Positions 49,348-58,293 are shown, counted from the first letter of the stretch. The stretch is DNA of 64,000 nt from WHSW01 sp963759295 (GCA_963759295.1 CAVWYT010000009.1:23464-87463); one strand, 5' to 3'. Notes: generated by a model not told the origin, from the sequence alone. Program-made: numbers and translations.

Positions 49348-50541
49348 ATGGCCCTGCGTAGCCGGGCCCGCGCGCTGCTGCGTGGTCCCGAGATCGAGCT
49401 CCGGCCGGCCGAGGCGCCGCCGATCGCGGGCCGGGCAAGGCTCGGCCGCAAGACCAAGGATCTGGTCAAGCGCCTGCGCCGCGGCGAGATCGCGATCATC
49501 GACCACGCCGACCTCGACCGGATCGCCGCCGAGGACCTGGCCGCGAGCGGTGCGGTGGCGGTGATCAACGTCGCCCGCTCGTCGACGGGCCGCTACCCGA
49601 ACCCGGGGCCGCTGGTGCTCGCCCGCGCGGGCGTGCCGCTGATCGACGCCCCCTCGGCGCCGCTGTTCGAGGAGCTCGAGGACGGTGACCCGGTGATCGT
49701 CGCTGGCGGAGGTGAGATCCGCAAGAACGGCAAGGTCCTCGCCACCGGCCGCCCGATTGACCTCGTGGTGGCGACGGCGCAGCTCGAGCGCCAGCGCGAG
49801 CGGATCAACGAGGCGCTCGCCGCGTTCGCCGAGAACACGATCGAGCACGTCCGCGACGAGGGGGCGCTGCTGGCCGGCAAGATCGAGCTCCCCTCGGTGC
49901 GCACCGACTTCCGCGGGCGCCACGCGCTGATCGTCGTCAGGGGGACCACCTATCGCCGCGACCTTCGCACCCTGCACGCCTACATCCAGGACACCAAGCC
50001 CGTGCTGGTCGGTGTCGACGGAGGGGCCGACGCGATTCGCGAGGAGGGCTTCGTCCCGGACATGATCCTCGGCGACATGGACTCGGCGACCGACGAGGTG
50101 CTGGCCTGCGGCGCCGAGCTCGTCGTCCACGCCTACCCCGACGGGCGAGCGCCGGGCGGCGAGCGGCTCGCGCGCCTCGGCCTCGATCCGGTGGTCGCGC
50201 CAGGAGTGGGAACCAGCCAGGACCTGGCGATGCTGCTCGCGCACGAGAAGGGCGCCGAGCTGGTGGTCTCGGTCGGCGCCCACTTCAACCTCACCGAGTT
50301 CCTCGACAAGAATCGCGCCGGGATGTCGTCGACGTTCCTCACCCGTCTGCGGATCGGCGAGACCCTGATCGACGCCAAGGGGGTCAGCCGCCTCTACAAC
50401 CCCGGGGTCCGCGGCTGGCAGATGTGGTCGTTCCTCGCGGCCTCGGCGCTGCTGATCGTGATCATCGTGCTCAGCTCGCCGGCATTGGCGGAGTTCTTCG
50501 ACCTCGTCTGGCTGAAGGTCAAGGTCGCCTTAGATCTCTGA
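49348..50541 (+). CDS. steA: Cytokinetic ring protein SteA
   Basis: A 397-residue protein matching actinobacterial SteA, which with SteB is recruited to the division septum and controls cell-wall hydrolysis in Corynebacterium. The N-terminal part resembles thiamin pyrophosphokinase-like folds: RLGRKTKDLVKRLRRGEIAIIDHADLDRIAAEDL, INVARSSTGRYPNPGPLVLA, VGVDGGADAIREEGFVPDMILGDMDSATDEVL. A single C-terminal membrane helix (FLAASALLIVIIVLSSPALAEFF) anchors it. Its stop overlaps the steB start by one base. Confidence 0.93.
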   Translation: MALRSRARALLRGPEIELRPAEAPPIAGRARLGRKTKDLVKRLRRGEIAIIDHADLDRIAAEDLAASGAVAVINVARSSTGRYPNPGPLVLARAGVPLIDAPSAPLFEELEDGDPVIVAGGGEIRKNGKVLATGRPIDLVVATAQLERQRERINEALAAFAENTIEHVRDEGALLAGKIELPSVRTDFRGRHALIVVRGTTYRRDLRTLHAYIQDTKPVLVGVDGGADAIREEGFVPDMILGDMDSATDEVLACGAELVVHAYPDGRAPGGERLARLGLDPVVAPGVGTSQDLAMLLAHEKGAELVVSVGAHFNLTEFLDKNRAGMSSTFLTRLRIGETLIDAKGVSRLYNPGVRGWQMWSFLAASALLIVIIVLSSPALAEFFDLVWLKVKVALDL

Positions 50542-51434
50542 TGGGATACTCCGCCCGCTACCACGCGGCCTCGCTCGCGGCCGTCTTCCTGGCCCTGGCC
50601 GTCGGGATCCTGGTCGGCGTCGGCTTCGGCTCGGACGTGCTCACCGGCACGGCCGAGAGCCTCGAGCGCAGCCTGCGGGAGGACCTCGATCGGTATCGCT
50701 CTCAGGTCGACGACCTCCAGGCACAGCTCGATGAGCAGGGGGAGTTCAGCCGCCTCGCCTATCCGGCGCTCGTCGACGGGCGGCTGCGCGGCAAGGAGAT
50801 CGCGGTGGTCGCCCTCGGCGACCTCGACGACGGTCTCGCCGGCGACGTCCGGGCCGCGCTCCAGACCTCGGACGGCACGTTGAGCGAGGTCGCGGTGGTC
50901 CGCGAGCCGCCGGACTTCGACGCCCTCGCCGCCCTTTCGCGCGGGGGGCCGGGGAACCCGCTGTCCCGCGGCGAGGCCTTCGATCGGACCGTCCGCCGCG
51001 CGGGCTCGCTGCTCGTCCAGGGTGGGCGCCGGTTCGCGGACCTGCGCGGGACCCTGTTCTCGCGCTACAGCGGCGAGCCGGGCGACGTCGATGCAGTGGT
51101 CGTCGTGCGGGCGCGACCCCCCGAGATGCCGCAGCGCGAGGCCGACCAGACCGACGCGCTCGAATCCGGCCTGATCGAGGCCCTGGCGGCTCAGCGGATC
51201 CCCGTGGTCGGCGTCGAGCGCACCGACACCTCCGAGAGCTCGATCGAGTTCTTCGGCGGCGACGCCACCGCGAGCGTCGACGACGTCAACCGGCTCCCGG
51301 GCAAGGTCGCGCTCGTCTATACGCTCGACTGCGCCGAGGGCGACTACGGGGTCAAGGAGACCGCCGACGGTTTGCTGCCCGACCTGCTCGCGCCGCGCAC
51401 GCTGACCTGCGGGGCGGGCAAGGGCGCCGGCTGA
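50541..51434 (+). CDS. steB: SteB-like protein (copper-transporter/DUF3186 family)
   Basis: The partner of SteA: 297 residues, an N-terminal membrane helix (HAASLAAVFLALAVGILVGVGFG), a coiled coil (about 38-70, REDLDRYRSQVDDLQAQLDEQ) and an extracytoplasmic alpha/beta domain with VAVVALGDLDDGLAGDV, VVGVERTDTSESSIEFF and VALVYTLDCAEGDYGVK. The family is labelled copper transporter in databases on thin grounds; the SteB role is inferred from the steA neighbour. TGATG overlap with steA. Confidence 0.88.
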   Translation: MGYSARYHAASLAAVFLALAVGILVGVGFGSDVLTGTAESLERSLREDLDRYRSQVDDLQAQLDEQGEFSRLAYPALVDGRLRGKEIAVVALGDLDDGLAGDVRAALQTSDGTLSEVAVVREPPDFDALAALSRGGPGNPLSRGEAFDRTVRRAGSLLVQGGRRFADLRGTLFSRYSGEPGDVDAVVVVRARPPEMPQREADQTDALESGLIEALAAQRIPVVGVERTDTSESSIEFFGGDATASVDDVNRLPGKVALVYTLDCAEGDYGVKETADGLLPDLLAPRTLTCGAGKGAG

Positions 51435-51441
51435 GCCACCG

Positions 51442-52296
51442 ATGCTCTCCGGCCTCGTCGTCTCGGCACTCCTCGCTGCCCTGCTGCTCGGGCCCTGGTT
51501 CGCCGACATGTTGCGCACCGGCCTGGCGCGAGCCAACTACCGCGGCTCGCGGGCGGCCTACCCGGCCGGCGCGGCGCTCGTCGCCTGCTCGCTGATCGCC
51601 CTCGCGCCTCTCGCCCTGCTCGACGACCGCGCCGACCTCGACCTGCTCGACCCGGGATTGCGCAGGTGGATCGTCTACGTCCTCGGCGTGGCGATGCTCG
51701 GCCTGCTCGACGACGCGCTCGGCCGGGGGGTCGCCGCCGACACCCACCGCGGCTGGCGCGGACACGCCAGCGCGGTGCTCGCCGGCGGGTTCTCGACCGG
51801 CGCGATCAAGGCGGTTGGCGCGCTGGCGCTCGCTGCCTACGCGGTCTCGGGGCGCGGGCGCGAGGGCCTCGACTACGTCGGTGACTTGCTCCTGCTGCTG
51901 CTCGCGACCAACGTCTTCAACCTGCTCGACCTGCGACCGGGCCGGGTGGAGAAGGCCTTCGTCGCCCTGCTCGCAGGGCTTTGCCTCGGCGCCTGGACCG
52001 CCGAGCCGCTCGAGTTGCTCGGCATCTTCATCGGCCCGGTGCTCGTCGCGGCTCCGTTCACGCTTCGCGAGCGCGCGATGCTCGGTGACACCGGTTCGAA
52101 CCTGGTCGGCGCGCTCGCCGGGATCGCGATGCTGACGACGCTCGGCGAAGCCGGCCGCTGGATCGCGCTTGCGCTGGTCGCCGCGCTCACGGTCTACGGA
52201 GAGTTCCGCTCGATCTCGCAGACGATCGAGAGCGTTCCGCCACTTCGCTGGCTAGACTCGCTCGGCAGAGTGAGGCGGAGCGATTCGAAGCGATGA
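51442..52296 (+). CDS. MraY/WecA-like polyprenyl-phosphate glycosyl-1-phosphate transferase family protein
   Basis: A multi-helix membrane protein of 284 residues related to the WecA/MraY family. Helices run throughout; the family sites are recognisable but altered: GLLDDALGRG (usual DD motif), LLLATNVFNLLDLRPGR, where active enzymes have NxxNxxDGxDG, and AMLGDTGSNLVGALAG. The loss of the DG in the middle motif suggests a changed or lost activity. It lies between steB and pyrG, where many actinobacteria have a related membrane gene, so a role in the division-linked envelope is plausible. The stop overlaps the pyrG start. Confidence 0.8.
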   Translation: MLSGLVVSALLAALLLGPWFADMLRTGLARANYRGSRAAYPAGAALVACSLIALAPLALLDDRADLDLLDPGLRRWIVYVLGVAMLGLLDDALGRGVAADTHRGWRGHASAVLAGGFSTGAIKAVGALALAAYAVSGRGREGLDYVGDLLLLLLATNVFNLLDLRPGRVEKAFVALLAGLCLGAWTAEPLELLGIFIGPVLVAAPFTLRERAMLGDTGSNLVGALAGIAMLTTLGEAGRWIALALVAALTVYGEFRSISQTIESVPPLRWLDSLGRVRRSDSKR

Positions 52297-53981
52297 GGCC
52301 GGGCGAGACGCGCTTCATCTTCGTCACCGGCGGCGTCGTCTCCTCACTCGGCAAGGGCATCGCGGCGGCCTCAATCGGCCGGCTGCTCGTCAGCCGGGGG
52401 TTCCGGGTCCAGCTGCAGAAGTTCGATCCCTACATCAACGTCGACCCGGGGACGATGAGCCCGTTCCAGCACGGCGAGGTGTTCGTGACCGAGGACGGCG
52501 CCGAGACCGACCTCGACCTCGGCCACTACGAGCGGTTCACCGACGAGAACACCTCCCGGGCCTCGAACGTCACCGCCGGTGCGGTCTATAACTCGGTGAT
52601 CCGTCGGGAGCGGCGCGGGGACTACCTCGGCGCCACGGTGCAGGTGATCCCGCACATCACCGACGAGATCAAGCAGCGGATCCTGATCGTCGCCGAGTCG
52701 CAGGCAGTCGACTTCGTGATCACCGAGATCGGCGGCACGGTCGGCGACATCGAATCGCTGCCGTTCCTCGAGGCGATTCGCCAGCTCTACTCCGAGCTCG
52801 GCCCAAAGCGCTGCATGTTCCTGCACCTGACGCTCGTTCCCTACATCGGCCACGCCGGGGAGATGAAGACGAAGCCGACCCAGCACTCGGTCAACGAGCT
52901 GCGCCGTATCGGGATCCAGCCGCACGCGTTGATCTGCCGCTCCGAGCGGGGGCTCGACCGCGACCTGCGCAAGAAGATCGCCCTCTTCGCCAGCATTCCC
53001 GAGGACGCCGTCCTCTCGGCGCGCGACGTCGACAACATCTACAAGGTGCCGCTCGTGATGCGCGCCGAGGGCGCCGACGACCTCGTCCTCGACCACTTCG
53101 CCGTCGAGGCGCCGGCGCCCGAGCTCGGCGAGTGGGAGGCGCTGATCCGTCGCGCCGACGCCTGCGAGGGGACGACGCGGATTGCCCTGGTCGGTAAGTA
53201 CGTGCAGCTCGCCGATGCCTACAAGTCGGTGATCGAGGCCCTCACCCATGGCGGCTACTTCCACGGGACCAACGTCGAAGTCGAGCTGGTCGACTCCGAG
53301 GACTTCGACCCCGAGGAGATCGCCGGCTGGGCCGACGGGATCCTGATTCCAGGCGGGTTCGGGGAGCGCGGGATCGAGGGCAAGATCGATGCGGCCCGCA
53401 TGGCGCGCGAGAACGGGATCCCGTACCTCGGCATCTGCCTCGGGATGCAGATCGCGGTTGCCGAGTTCGCCCGGCATGTCGCCGGGATGGAGGGCGCGAA
53501 CTCGACCGAGTTCGACCCGGAGACGCCCTACCCGGTCGTCGACCTGCTGCCCGAGCAGAAGGAGGTCTCCGACATGGGCGGCACGATGCGTCTCGGCGCC
53601 GACCCGGTGAAGCTCCACGAGGGCGCGCGGGCGCGAGAGATCTTCGGCGAGGCGGTGATCTACAAGCGCCACCGCCACCGCTACGAGGTCAACAACCAGC
53701 TCCGCCGCCGGCTCGAGGACGAGGGGCTCGTCTGCGGCGGCACCTCGCCCGACGAGCGCCTGGTCGAGATCATTGAGCTGCCCGACCATCCGTTCTTCCT
53801 CGCCTCTCAGTTCCACCCGGAGTTCAACTCGCGCCCGACCCGCCCGGAGCCGCTGTTCCGCGAGTTCGTCGGCGCCGCGGCCAGACGCGCCGAGGCGCGC
53901 GACACCGGTCCGGCGACCGAGGAGACCGAGGTCGAGAGCGGCGCGGCGTCCAGCGAGATCCGCGTCCACCGCGAGGTCTAG
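52293..53981 (+). CDS. pyrG: CTP synthase
   Basis: Aminates UTP to CTP with glutamine and ATP. The 562-residue protein has the N-terminal synthase domain with FVTGGVVSSLGKGIAAASIG, LQKFDPYINVDPGTMSPFQHGEVFVTEDGAETDLDLGHYERF, and a C-terminal class I glutamine amidotransferase domain with IPGGFGERG, GICLGMQ (nucleophile Cys) and SQFHPEF (His and Glu). The last 40 residues are an acidic tail. It starts at an ATG overlapping the previous stop. Confidence 0.98.
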   Translation: MRPGETRFIFVTGGVVSSLGKGIAAASIGRLLVSRGFRVQLQKFDPYINVDPGTMSPFQHGEVFVTEDGAETDLDLGHYERFTDENTSRASNVTAGAVYNSVIRRERRGDYLGATVQVIPHITDEIKQRILIVAESQAVDFVITEIGGTVGDIESLPFLEAIRQLYSELGPKRCMFLHLTLVPYIGHAGEMKTKPTQHSVNELRRIGIQPHALICRSERGLDRDLRKKIALFASIPEDAVLSARDVDNIYKVPLVMRAEGADDLVLDHFAVEAPAPELGEWEALIRRADACEGTTRIALVGKYVQLADAYKSVIEALTHGGYFHGTNVEVELVDSEDFDPEEIAGWADGILIPGGFGERGIEGKIDAARMARENGIPYLGICLGMQIAVAEFARHVAGMEGANSTEFDPETPYPVVDLLPEQKEVSDMGGTMRLGADPVKLHEGARAREIFGEAVIYKRHRHRYEVNNQLRRRLEDEGLVCGGTSPDERLVEIIELPDHPFFLASQFHPEFNSRPTRPEPLFREFVGAAARRAEARDTGPATEETEVESGAASSEIRVHREV

Positions 53982-54036
53982 GCGTCGCCGGTTTCGTCCG
54001 CGCGCATCGGGCGCGCGGACCGGATCAGCGCTCGCA

Positions 54037-54042
54037 TAGCCT
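54037..54042 (+). promoter_or_regulatory. -10 box of the M20 peptidase gene
   Basis: TAGCCT ends 10 bases before the ATG at 54053. Confidence 0.4.
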
Positions 54043-54052
54043 GTCGCGGCGG

Positions 54053-55177
54053 ATGAACGACCAGCGGATGCTCGATCGCTTTGTGCGGCTCTGCGAGACC
54101 CCGAGCCCCACGGGCTCCGAGCGCGCCGTCGCCGACCAGGTTTCCGCCGAGCTGCGGGCGCTCGGCGTCGAGGTGGTCGAGGACGGCGCCGCCGAGCCGG
54201 CCGGCGCGGGGGCGGGGAACCTGATCGCGCGGATACCGGGGACTGAGGAGCGTTGGGTGATGCTCTGCGCTCATCTCGACACCGTGCCCGAGCAGGGCGA
54301 GATCGTCGTCGAGCTCGTCGACGGCATCTTCCGTAGCCGCGGACAGACGATCCTCGGCGCCGACAACAAGGCCGCGGTCGCGGTCCTGGTCGAGCTCGCC
54401 GCGCGCGCCGTGGCCTCGCCGCCACCAACGGGGCTCGAGCTCGTGTTCACCGTCGCCGAGGAAGACGGATTGCGCGGGGCCAAGGAGCTCGAGCTCGAGC
54501 GCCTGCGCTCGCCGTTCGGTTACGTGCTCGACCACGCTTCGCCGATCGGGGAGGTGATCACGGCCGCACCGACCCACCAGCGGCTGGTAGCGCATTTCGA
54601 GGGCGTCGAGGCGCACGCCGGCATTCGCCCTGAGGACGGGCACTCGGCGATCGAGGCGGCGGCCGCGGCGATCGGGGCCATGCGCCTCGGCCGCCTCGAC
54701 CCGGAGACAACCGCGAACGTCGGCGTGATCGAAGGAGGGGTCGCCGCCAACGTCGTCGCCGGGCACTGCCGGATCGAGGGTGAGGCGCGCTCGCTCGACG
54801 CGGAGAGGGCGGCCGAGACGCTGTCGGCGATGCTCGACGCCTGCACCTGGGCGGCGAGCGACCGCCGCTGCGACGTCGACCTCGAGGCCGCCGAGATCTT
54901 TCGCGGCTATCGCCAGCAGTCCGCATCGCCCGCGGTGCGGGTCGCGCGCGCCGCGCTCGATCGCTGCCGAATCGCGCCGCGCGAGGTCGCGACCGGCGGT
55001 GGCAGCGATGCGAACGCGCTCGTCGCGCGCGGGTTCGAGTGCGTGCTGCTCGCCAACGGCACCGAGGCCAACCACACCGCGGCCGAGACCGTCGCGGCGT
55101 CGCGGCTCACCCAGATGCTCGCCGTCTGTGAGGCGATCGCCGAGCTGGCCGGGCCCGATGGACCGGCACCGGGATGA
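54053..55177 (+). CDS. M20 family peptidase (PepT-like)
   Basis: A zinc-dependent exopeptidase of 374 residues. Metal ligands: His in CAHLDTVPEQ, Asp in LGADNKAAVAVLVEL, the catalytic Glu in TVAEEDGLRGAKEL, and the final His in NGTEANHTAAETV. The lid domain (about 180-290) begins THQRLVAHFEGVEAHAGIRPEDG. It resembles tripeptidase T-like proteins of Bacillus and actinobacteria. The DUF3866 gene starts before this gene's end. Confidence 0.9.
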   Translation: MNDQRMLDRFVRLCETPSPTGSERAVADQVSAELRALGVEVVEDGAAEPAGAGAGNLIARIPGTEERWVMLCAHLDTVPEQGEIVVELVDGIFRSRGQTILGADNKAAVAVLVELAARAVASPPPTGLELVFTVAEEDGLRGAKELELERLRSPFGYVLDHASPIGEVITAAPTHQRLVAHFEGVEAHAGIRPEDGHSAIEAAAAAIGAMRLGRLDPETTANVGVIEGGVAANVVAGHCRIEGEARSLDAERAAETLSAMLDACTWAASDRRCDVDLEAAEIFRGYRQQSASPAVRVARAALDRCRIAPREVATGGGSDANALVARGFECVLLANGTEANHTAAETVAASRLTQMLAVCEAIAELAGPDGPAPG

Positions 55178-56270
55178 GGGCGCGGTGTTGAAGCTGCGCC
55201 GGGGAACGGCCGTCGGCCTCGATCCGCTGGTCGTCGAGGTCGGCGGCGAGCGCCGCCAAGCCTGGGCCGACGAGTCGCTGGTCGGCCCGGTGCAGGTCGG
55301 CGACGAGCTGATCGTCAATACGGAGGCGCTCGATCTCGACCTCGGCTCGGGCGGCTTCGACGTCGTCCACGCGAACCTGACCAGGGGGATCGACGGCGGC
55401 GGGGTGGAGGGTGCGCACGTGATCAAGCTCAACTACACGTCGCTTCAGCACCCGGTCGACCCGGTCGAGCTCATCGGCGACGGTGCCGAGGACGGATCGC
55501 CGGCAGGGGGCAACGAGGCGAAGCCCCCGGTGCTCGTGGTCGGACTGCACGGGCAGCTCGCGCCGGCGTGCTGGGCGGCGTCGCAGGCGTCCCCGGACCT
55601 GCGGTTGGGCTTCGTGCAGGGCGCCGGCGGGGCGCTTCCGGGCGCGCTTTCGCGCGACGTTGCCGTCCTTCGTGAGCGCGAGCTGCTCTGCGGCCACGTC
55701 ACGGCCGGTGCCGCCTACGGTGGGGATCTCGAGGCGCTCACCGTGATCGGAGGGATCGATGCCGCCGCCCGGCGGCTCGGCTGGGATGCGATCGTCGCCG
55801 GCCCCGGCCCCGGGATCCTCGGCTCCTCGACGCGTTACGGCCACGGAGGGATGGCGGCGCTCGACGCCGCCCACGCCGCGCTCGCCCTGGGGCTGCCGAC
55901 CCTCGTCTGCCCGCGTCTCTCCAGCTCCGACCGGCGCCCCCGCCACCGCGGGCTCAGCCATCACTCGGCCGCGGTGCTCGAGCTGCTGTTGGCGCCGGTC
56001 CGGGTCCCGGTCCCGGAGGCCGAGCTCGAGGGCTGGCCGCTGCTCTCCGACGAGGCCCCGGAGGGCGGCTCCGCGCAGGCGGCCCTCGACCGCCTGATCT
56101 CGATCTGCACCGGGCGCCACGACCTCGCGGTCGAGGCGATCGACCTCGACGGGTACGCCGCCTCGGGGCTCGCCGCGACGACGATGGGGCGCACGATCGC
56201 CGAGGATCCACTGTTCTTCGCCTCCCCGCTCGCGGCGGGCCGGGCGCTCGCCGGTGCGGTGAGCGTGTAA
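55158..56270 (+). CDS. DUF3866 family protein
   Basis: A 370-residue protein of a family of unknown function found almost only in actinobacteria. It begins AVLKLRRGTAVGLDPLVVEV, has DVVHANLTRGIDGGGVEGAHVIKLNYTSLQHPV, PVLVVGLHGQLAP, the conserved GFVQGAGGALPGALSRDV and CGHVTAGAAYGGDLEAL, and DAIVAGPGPGILGSSTRYGHGGMAALDAAHAALALG. No catalytic signature is known to me. It overlaps the M20 peptidase end by 20 bases and precedes the Nudix gene, the conserved neighbourhood pyrG-DUF3866-Nudix-xerD. Confidence 0.88.
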   Translation: MDRHRDEGAVLKLRRGTAVGLDPLVVEVGGERRQAWADESLVGPVQVGDELIVNTEALDLDLGSGGFDVVHANLTRGIDGGGVEGAHVIKLNYTSLQHPVDPVELIGDGAEDGSPAGGNEAKPPVLVVGLHGQLAPACWAASQASPDLRLGFVQGAGGALPGALSRDVAVLRERELLCGHVTAGAAYGGDLEALTVIGGIDAAARRLGWDAIVAGPGPGILGSSTRYGHGGMAALDAAHAALALGLPTLVCPRLSSSDRRPRHRGLSHHSAAVLELLLAPVRVPVPEAELEGWPLLSDEAPEGGSAQAALDRLISICTGRHDLAVEAIDLDGYAASGLAATTMGRTIAEDPLFFASPLAAGRALAGAVSV

Positions 56271-56273
56271 GGA
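56268..56273 (+). promoter_or_regulatory. -10 box of the Nudix gene using the DUF3866 stop codon
   Basis: TAAGGA, part of TAAGGAT, includes the upstream TAA stop and ends 7 bases before the ATG at 56281. Confidence 0.3.
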
Positions 56274-56280
56274 TCGCGGG

Positions 56281-56811
56281 ATGGAGCGGCTCGAGTCGAG
56301 GACGGTCTATGAGGGGCAGATCGCCTCGGTGCGCGTCGACCGGTTGCGCTACGAGGACGGCTCGACCGCGGAGCGCGAGATCGTCGGGCACCCGGGAGCC
56401 GTGGCGATCATCGCCCACGACGACCTCCACGTCTACCTGGTTCGCCAGCCGCGCGAGGCGGTCGGCGAGGACTCGCTGCTCGAGCTGCCGGCCGGCAAGC
56501 TGGACGTCGCCGGCGAGTCGCCGCTCGAGTGCGCGCAGCGCGAGCTCGCCGAGGAGATCGGCAAGTCGGCGGCCGAGTGGCGGCAGCTGAAGCGCTTCTA
56601 CACCACCCCGGGATTCGCGGAAGAGCAGGTGACCGTGTTCCTCGCCACCGAGCTCCGCGAGGCCGCCCAGGATCCCGACCCCGGGGAGCGGATCGAGATC
56701 GTCGCCTGGCCGCTGAGCGAGCTGGCGGCGGCGATCGAGGCGTGTGAGGACGCGAAGTCGCTGATCGGCCTGCTTTGGTTCGCCGAGCTGCGTCGGATCG
56801 GCGAGGCCTAG
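56281..56811 (+). CDS. Nudix hydrolase, ADP-ribose pyrophosphatase type
   Basis: Probably hydrolyses ADP-ribose or a related nucleoside diphosphate. The 176-residue protein has the Nudix box as PAGKLDVAGESPLECAQRELAEEIG (residues about 75-100, given here as motif positions GX5EX7REUXEEXG) and the downstream FYTTPGFAEEQVTVFLA strand characteristic of the ADPRase branch. The N-terminus SRTVYEGQIASVRVDRLRYEDG fits this subgroup. Its position between DUF3866 and xerD is conserved in actinobacteria. Confidence 0.92.
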   Translation: MERLESRTVYEGQIASVRVDRLRYEDGSTAEREIVGHPGAVAIIAHDDLHVYLVRQPREAVGEDSLLELPAGKLDVAGESPLECAQRELAEEIGKSAAEWRQLKRFYTTPGFAEEQVTVFLATELREAAQDPDPGERIEIVAWPLSELAAAIEACEDAKSLIGLLWFAELRRIGEA

Positions 56812-56879
56812 GTCGTCCGGCGCGCAGGCCCGGTTGCACCGGCAGGTGGCCGGCGGCGGCGCCAGAAGCTCACCCGGGC

Positions 56880-57881
56880 ATGGCGATCGCCGTTCCCAAG
56901 CCCGAGGCCCGCAGGGCCGATGCGCGCTTCGAGGCGCTGGTCCTCGACTTCCTCGCCTACCTGGAGTTCGAGCGCGGACTGGCGCGAAATACGCTCGACG
57001 CCTACCGCACCGACCTGCTCCAGTTCGGGGCCTTCCTCGCGGCGCGCGGGCTGGACGCCACCGACGCGGGCCGCGCCGACCTCTCCGACTTCCTCGCTGA
57101 CCTCGCGACCGGGTCGCCGGCCGACGCGGACGGCAACGGCGTCCGCCCACCCAGCTCGCCGGCCACGGTCAGCCGCAAGACGGCCTGTCTGCGCTCGTTT
57201 TATCGCCACCTGCGCCGCGAGGAGCTGATCGACGAGGACCCGACCGCGACCCTGAGCCCGCCCAGCAAGAGTCGCAAGCTGCCGCAGGTGCTCAGCCACG
57301 CGGAGGTGACGAAGCTGCTCGAGAGCGCCGCGGGCGCCGACCCGATCGCGATGCGCGACCGGGCGCTGCTCGAGGTCATGTACGGCTGCGGGCTGCGCGC
57401 CTCGGAGGCGATCGGGCTGGAGACGGGCGACGTCGACTTGCGCCGCAGCTTCGTCCGGCCGCACGGCAAGGGTTCGAAGGAGCGGATCGTCCCGCTCGGG
57501 CGCGAGGCCGCCAGGGCGATCGAGCGCTATCTACGGTCCGCGCGGCCCGAGCTCGTCGGCGCGAAATTGGAGCGCAAGCTGTTCGTCAACTTCCGTGGCG
57601 GCGCGCTCACCCGCCAGGGCCTCTACAAGATCATCCAGCGCCACGCGAAGGCGTGTGGGCTCGACGGCAAGATGAGCCCCCACACGCTGCGCCACACCTT
57701 CGCGACTCACCTGCTGTCCGGCGGTTGTGACCTGCGCTCGGTCCAGGAGATGCTCGGCCACGCCGACGTAGCGACGACGCAGCTCTACACCCATCTCTCG
57801 CGCGACCGGATCAAGGAGGTCTACTTCCGGGCGCATCCGCGGGCGCACGAACGGCACGATCAAGCGGTTCCTAGCGATTGA
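56880..57881 (+). CDS. xerD: Site-specific tyrosine recombinase XerD
   Basis: Resolves chromosome dimers at dif with XerC and FtsK. The 333-residue protein has an N-terminal core-binding domain (about 15-115) and a catalytic domain with Arg173 (CGLRASEA), the Lys of GKGSKERIVPLG, His268 and Arg271 (SPHTLRHTF), His294 (LGHADVATT) and Tyr303 (LYTHLSRDRIKEVY). Actinobacterial XerD usually ends soon after the AHPRA at 318-322; here eleven extra residues (HERHDQAVPSD) follow, running into the flank of an integrase remnant. Confidence 0.94.
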   Translation: MAIAVPKPEARRADARFEALVLDFLAYLEFERGLARNTLDAYRTDLLQFGAFLAARGLDATDAGRADLSDFLADLATGSPADADGNGVRPPSSPATVSRKTACLRSFYRHLRREELIDEDPTATLSPPSKSRKLPQVLSHAEVTKLLESAAGADPIAMRDRALLEVMYGCGLRASEAIGLETGDVDLRRSFVRPHGKGSKERIVPLGREAARAIERYLRSARPELVGAKLERKLFVNFRGGALTRQGLYKIIQRHAKACGLDGKMSPHTLRHTFATHLLSGGCDLRSVQEMLGHADVATTQLYTHLSRDRIKEVYFRAHPRAHERHDQAVPSD

Positions 57882-58293
57882 TCGCATCCTGTTCGCCAGT
57901 GCGTTCGCCAGTCAGACGCGGATCGTGCGCAAGCACGGCCTCGTCGGCGCACTCCTGTTGGGCTTCGAGGTAGGACTCGACCAGGACTGCGGCCTCGGCC
58001 TCTGAACCCGGCATGAGGTGGCCGTAGGTGTCGAGGGTCACCATGATCGACGCGTGCCCCATGAAGGCTTGGAGCGCCTTGGGGTTCACGCCCGCCGCGA
58101 TCATCATCGCCGCGAACGAGTGGCGGCACTCGTGCGGGGAGATCCGCGCCAGCCCTGCCGCCTTCCAGGCGTCGTCGGCGTGTCGCTGTAGCCGGTTGGC
58201 GGCGAACGGACTCTTGGAGGTGCGCCCAAGATTCGCGGCGATTTCAGGCGGTATCCAGGGTTGAGATACGTCACGCCGTCGGGAAGTTCTGAC
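57871..58293 (-). pseudogene. Truncated phage-type tyrosine integrase (C-terminal domain)
   Basis: The C-terminal third of a tyrosine recombinase distinct from xerD: AANRLQRHADDAWKAAGLARISPHECRHSF (given over positions about 58235-58110) with His and Arg, MGHASIMVTLDTYGHLMPG with His and Tyr, then AEAAVLVESYLEAQ. Homology stops near 58,240, upstream of which there is no start codon before a stop at 58294-58296, and the catalytic Arg and N-terminal domains are absent. Its 3' end overlaps the last bases of xerD on the opposite strand. It looks like what is left of an integrated element. Confidence 0.82.
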
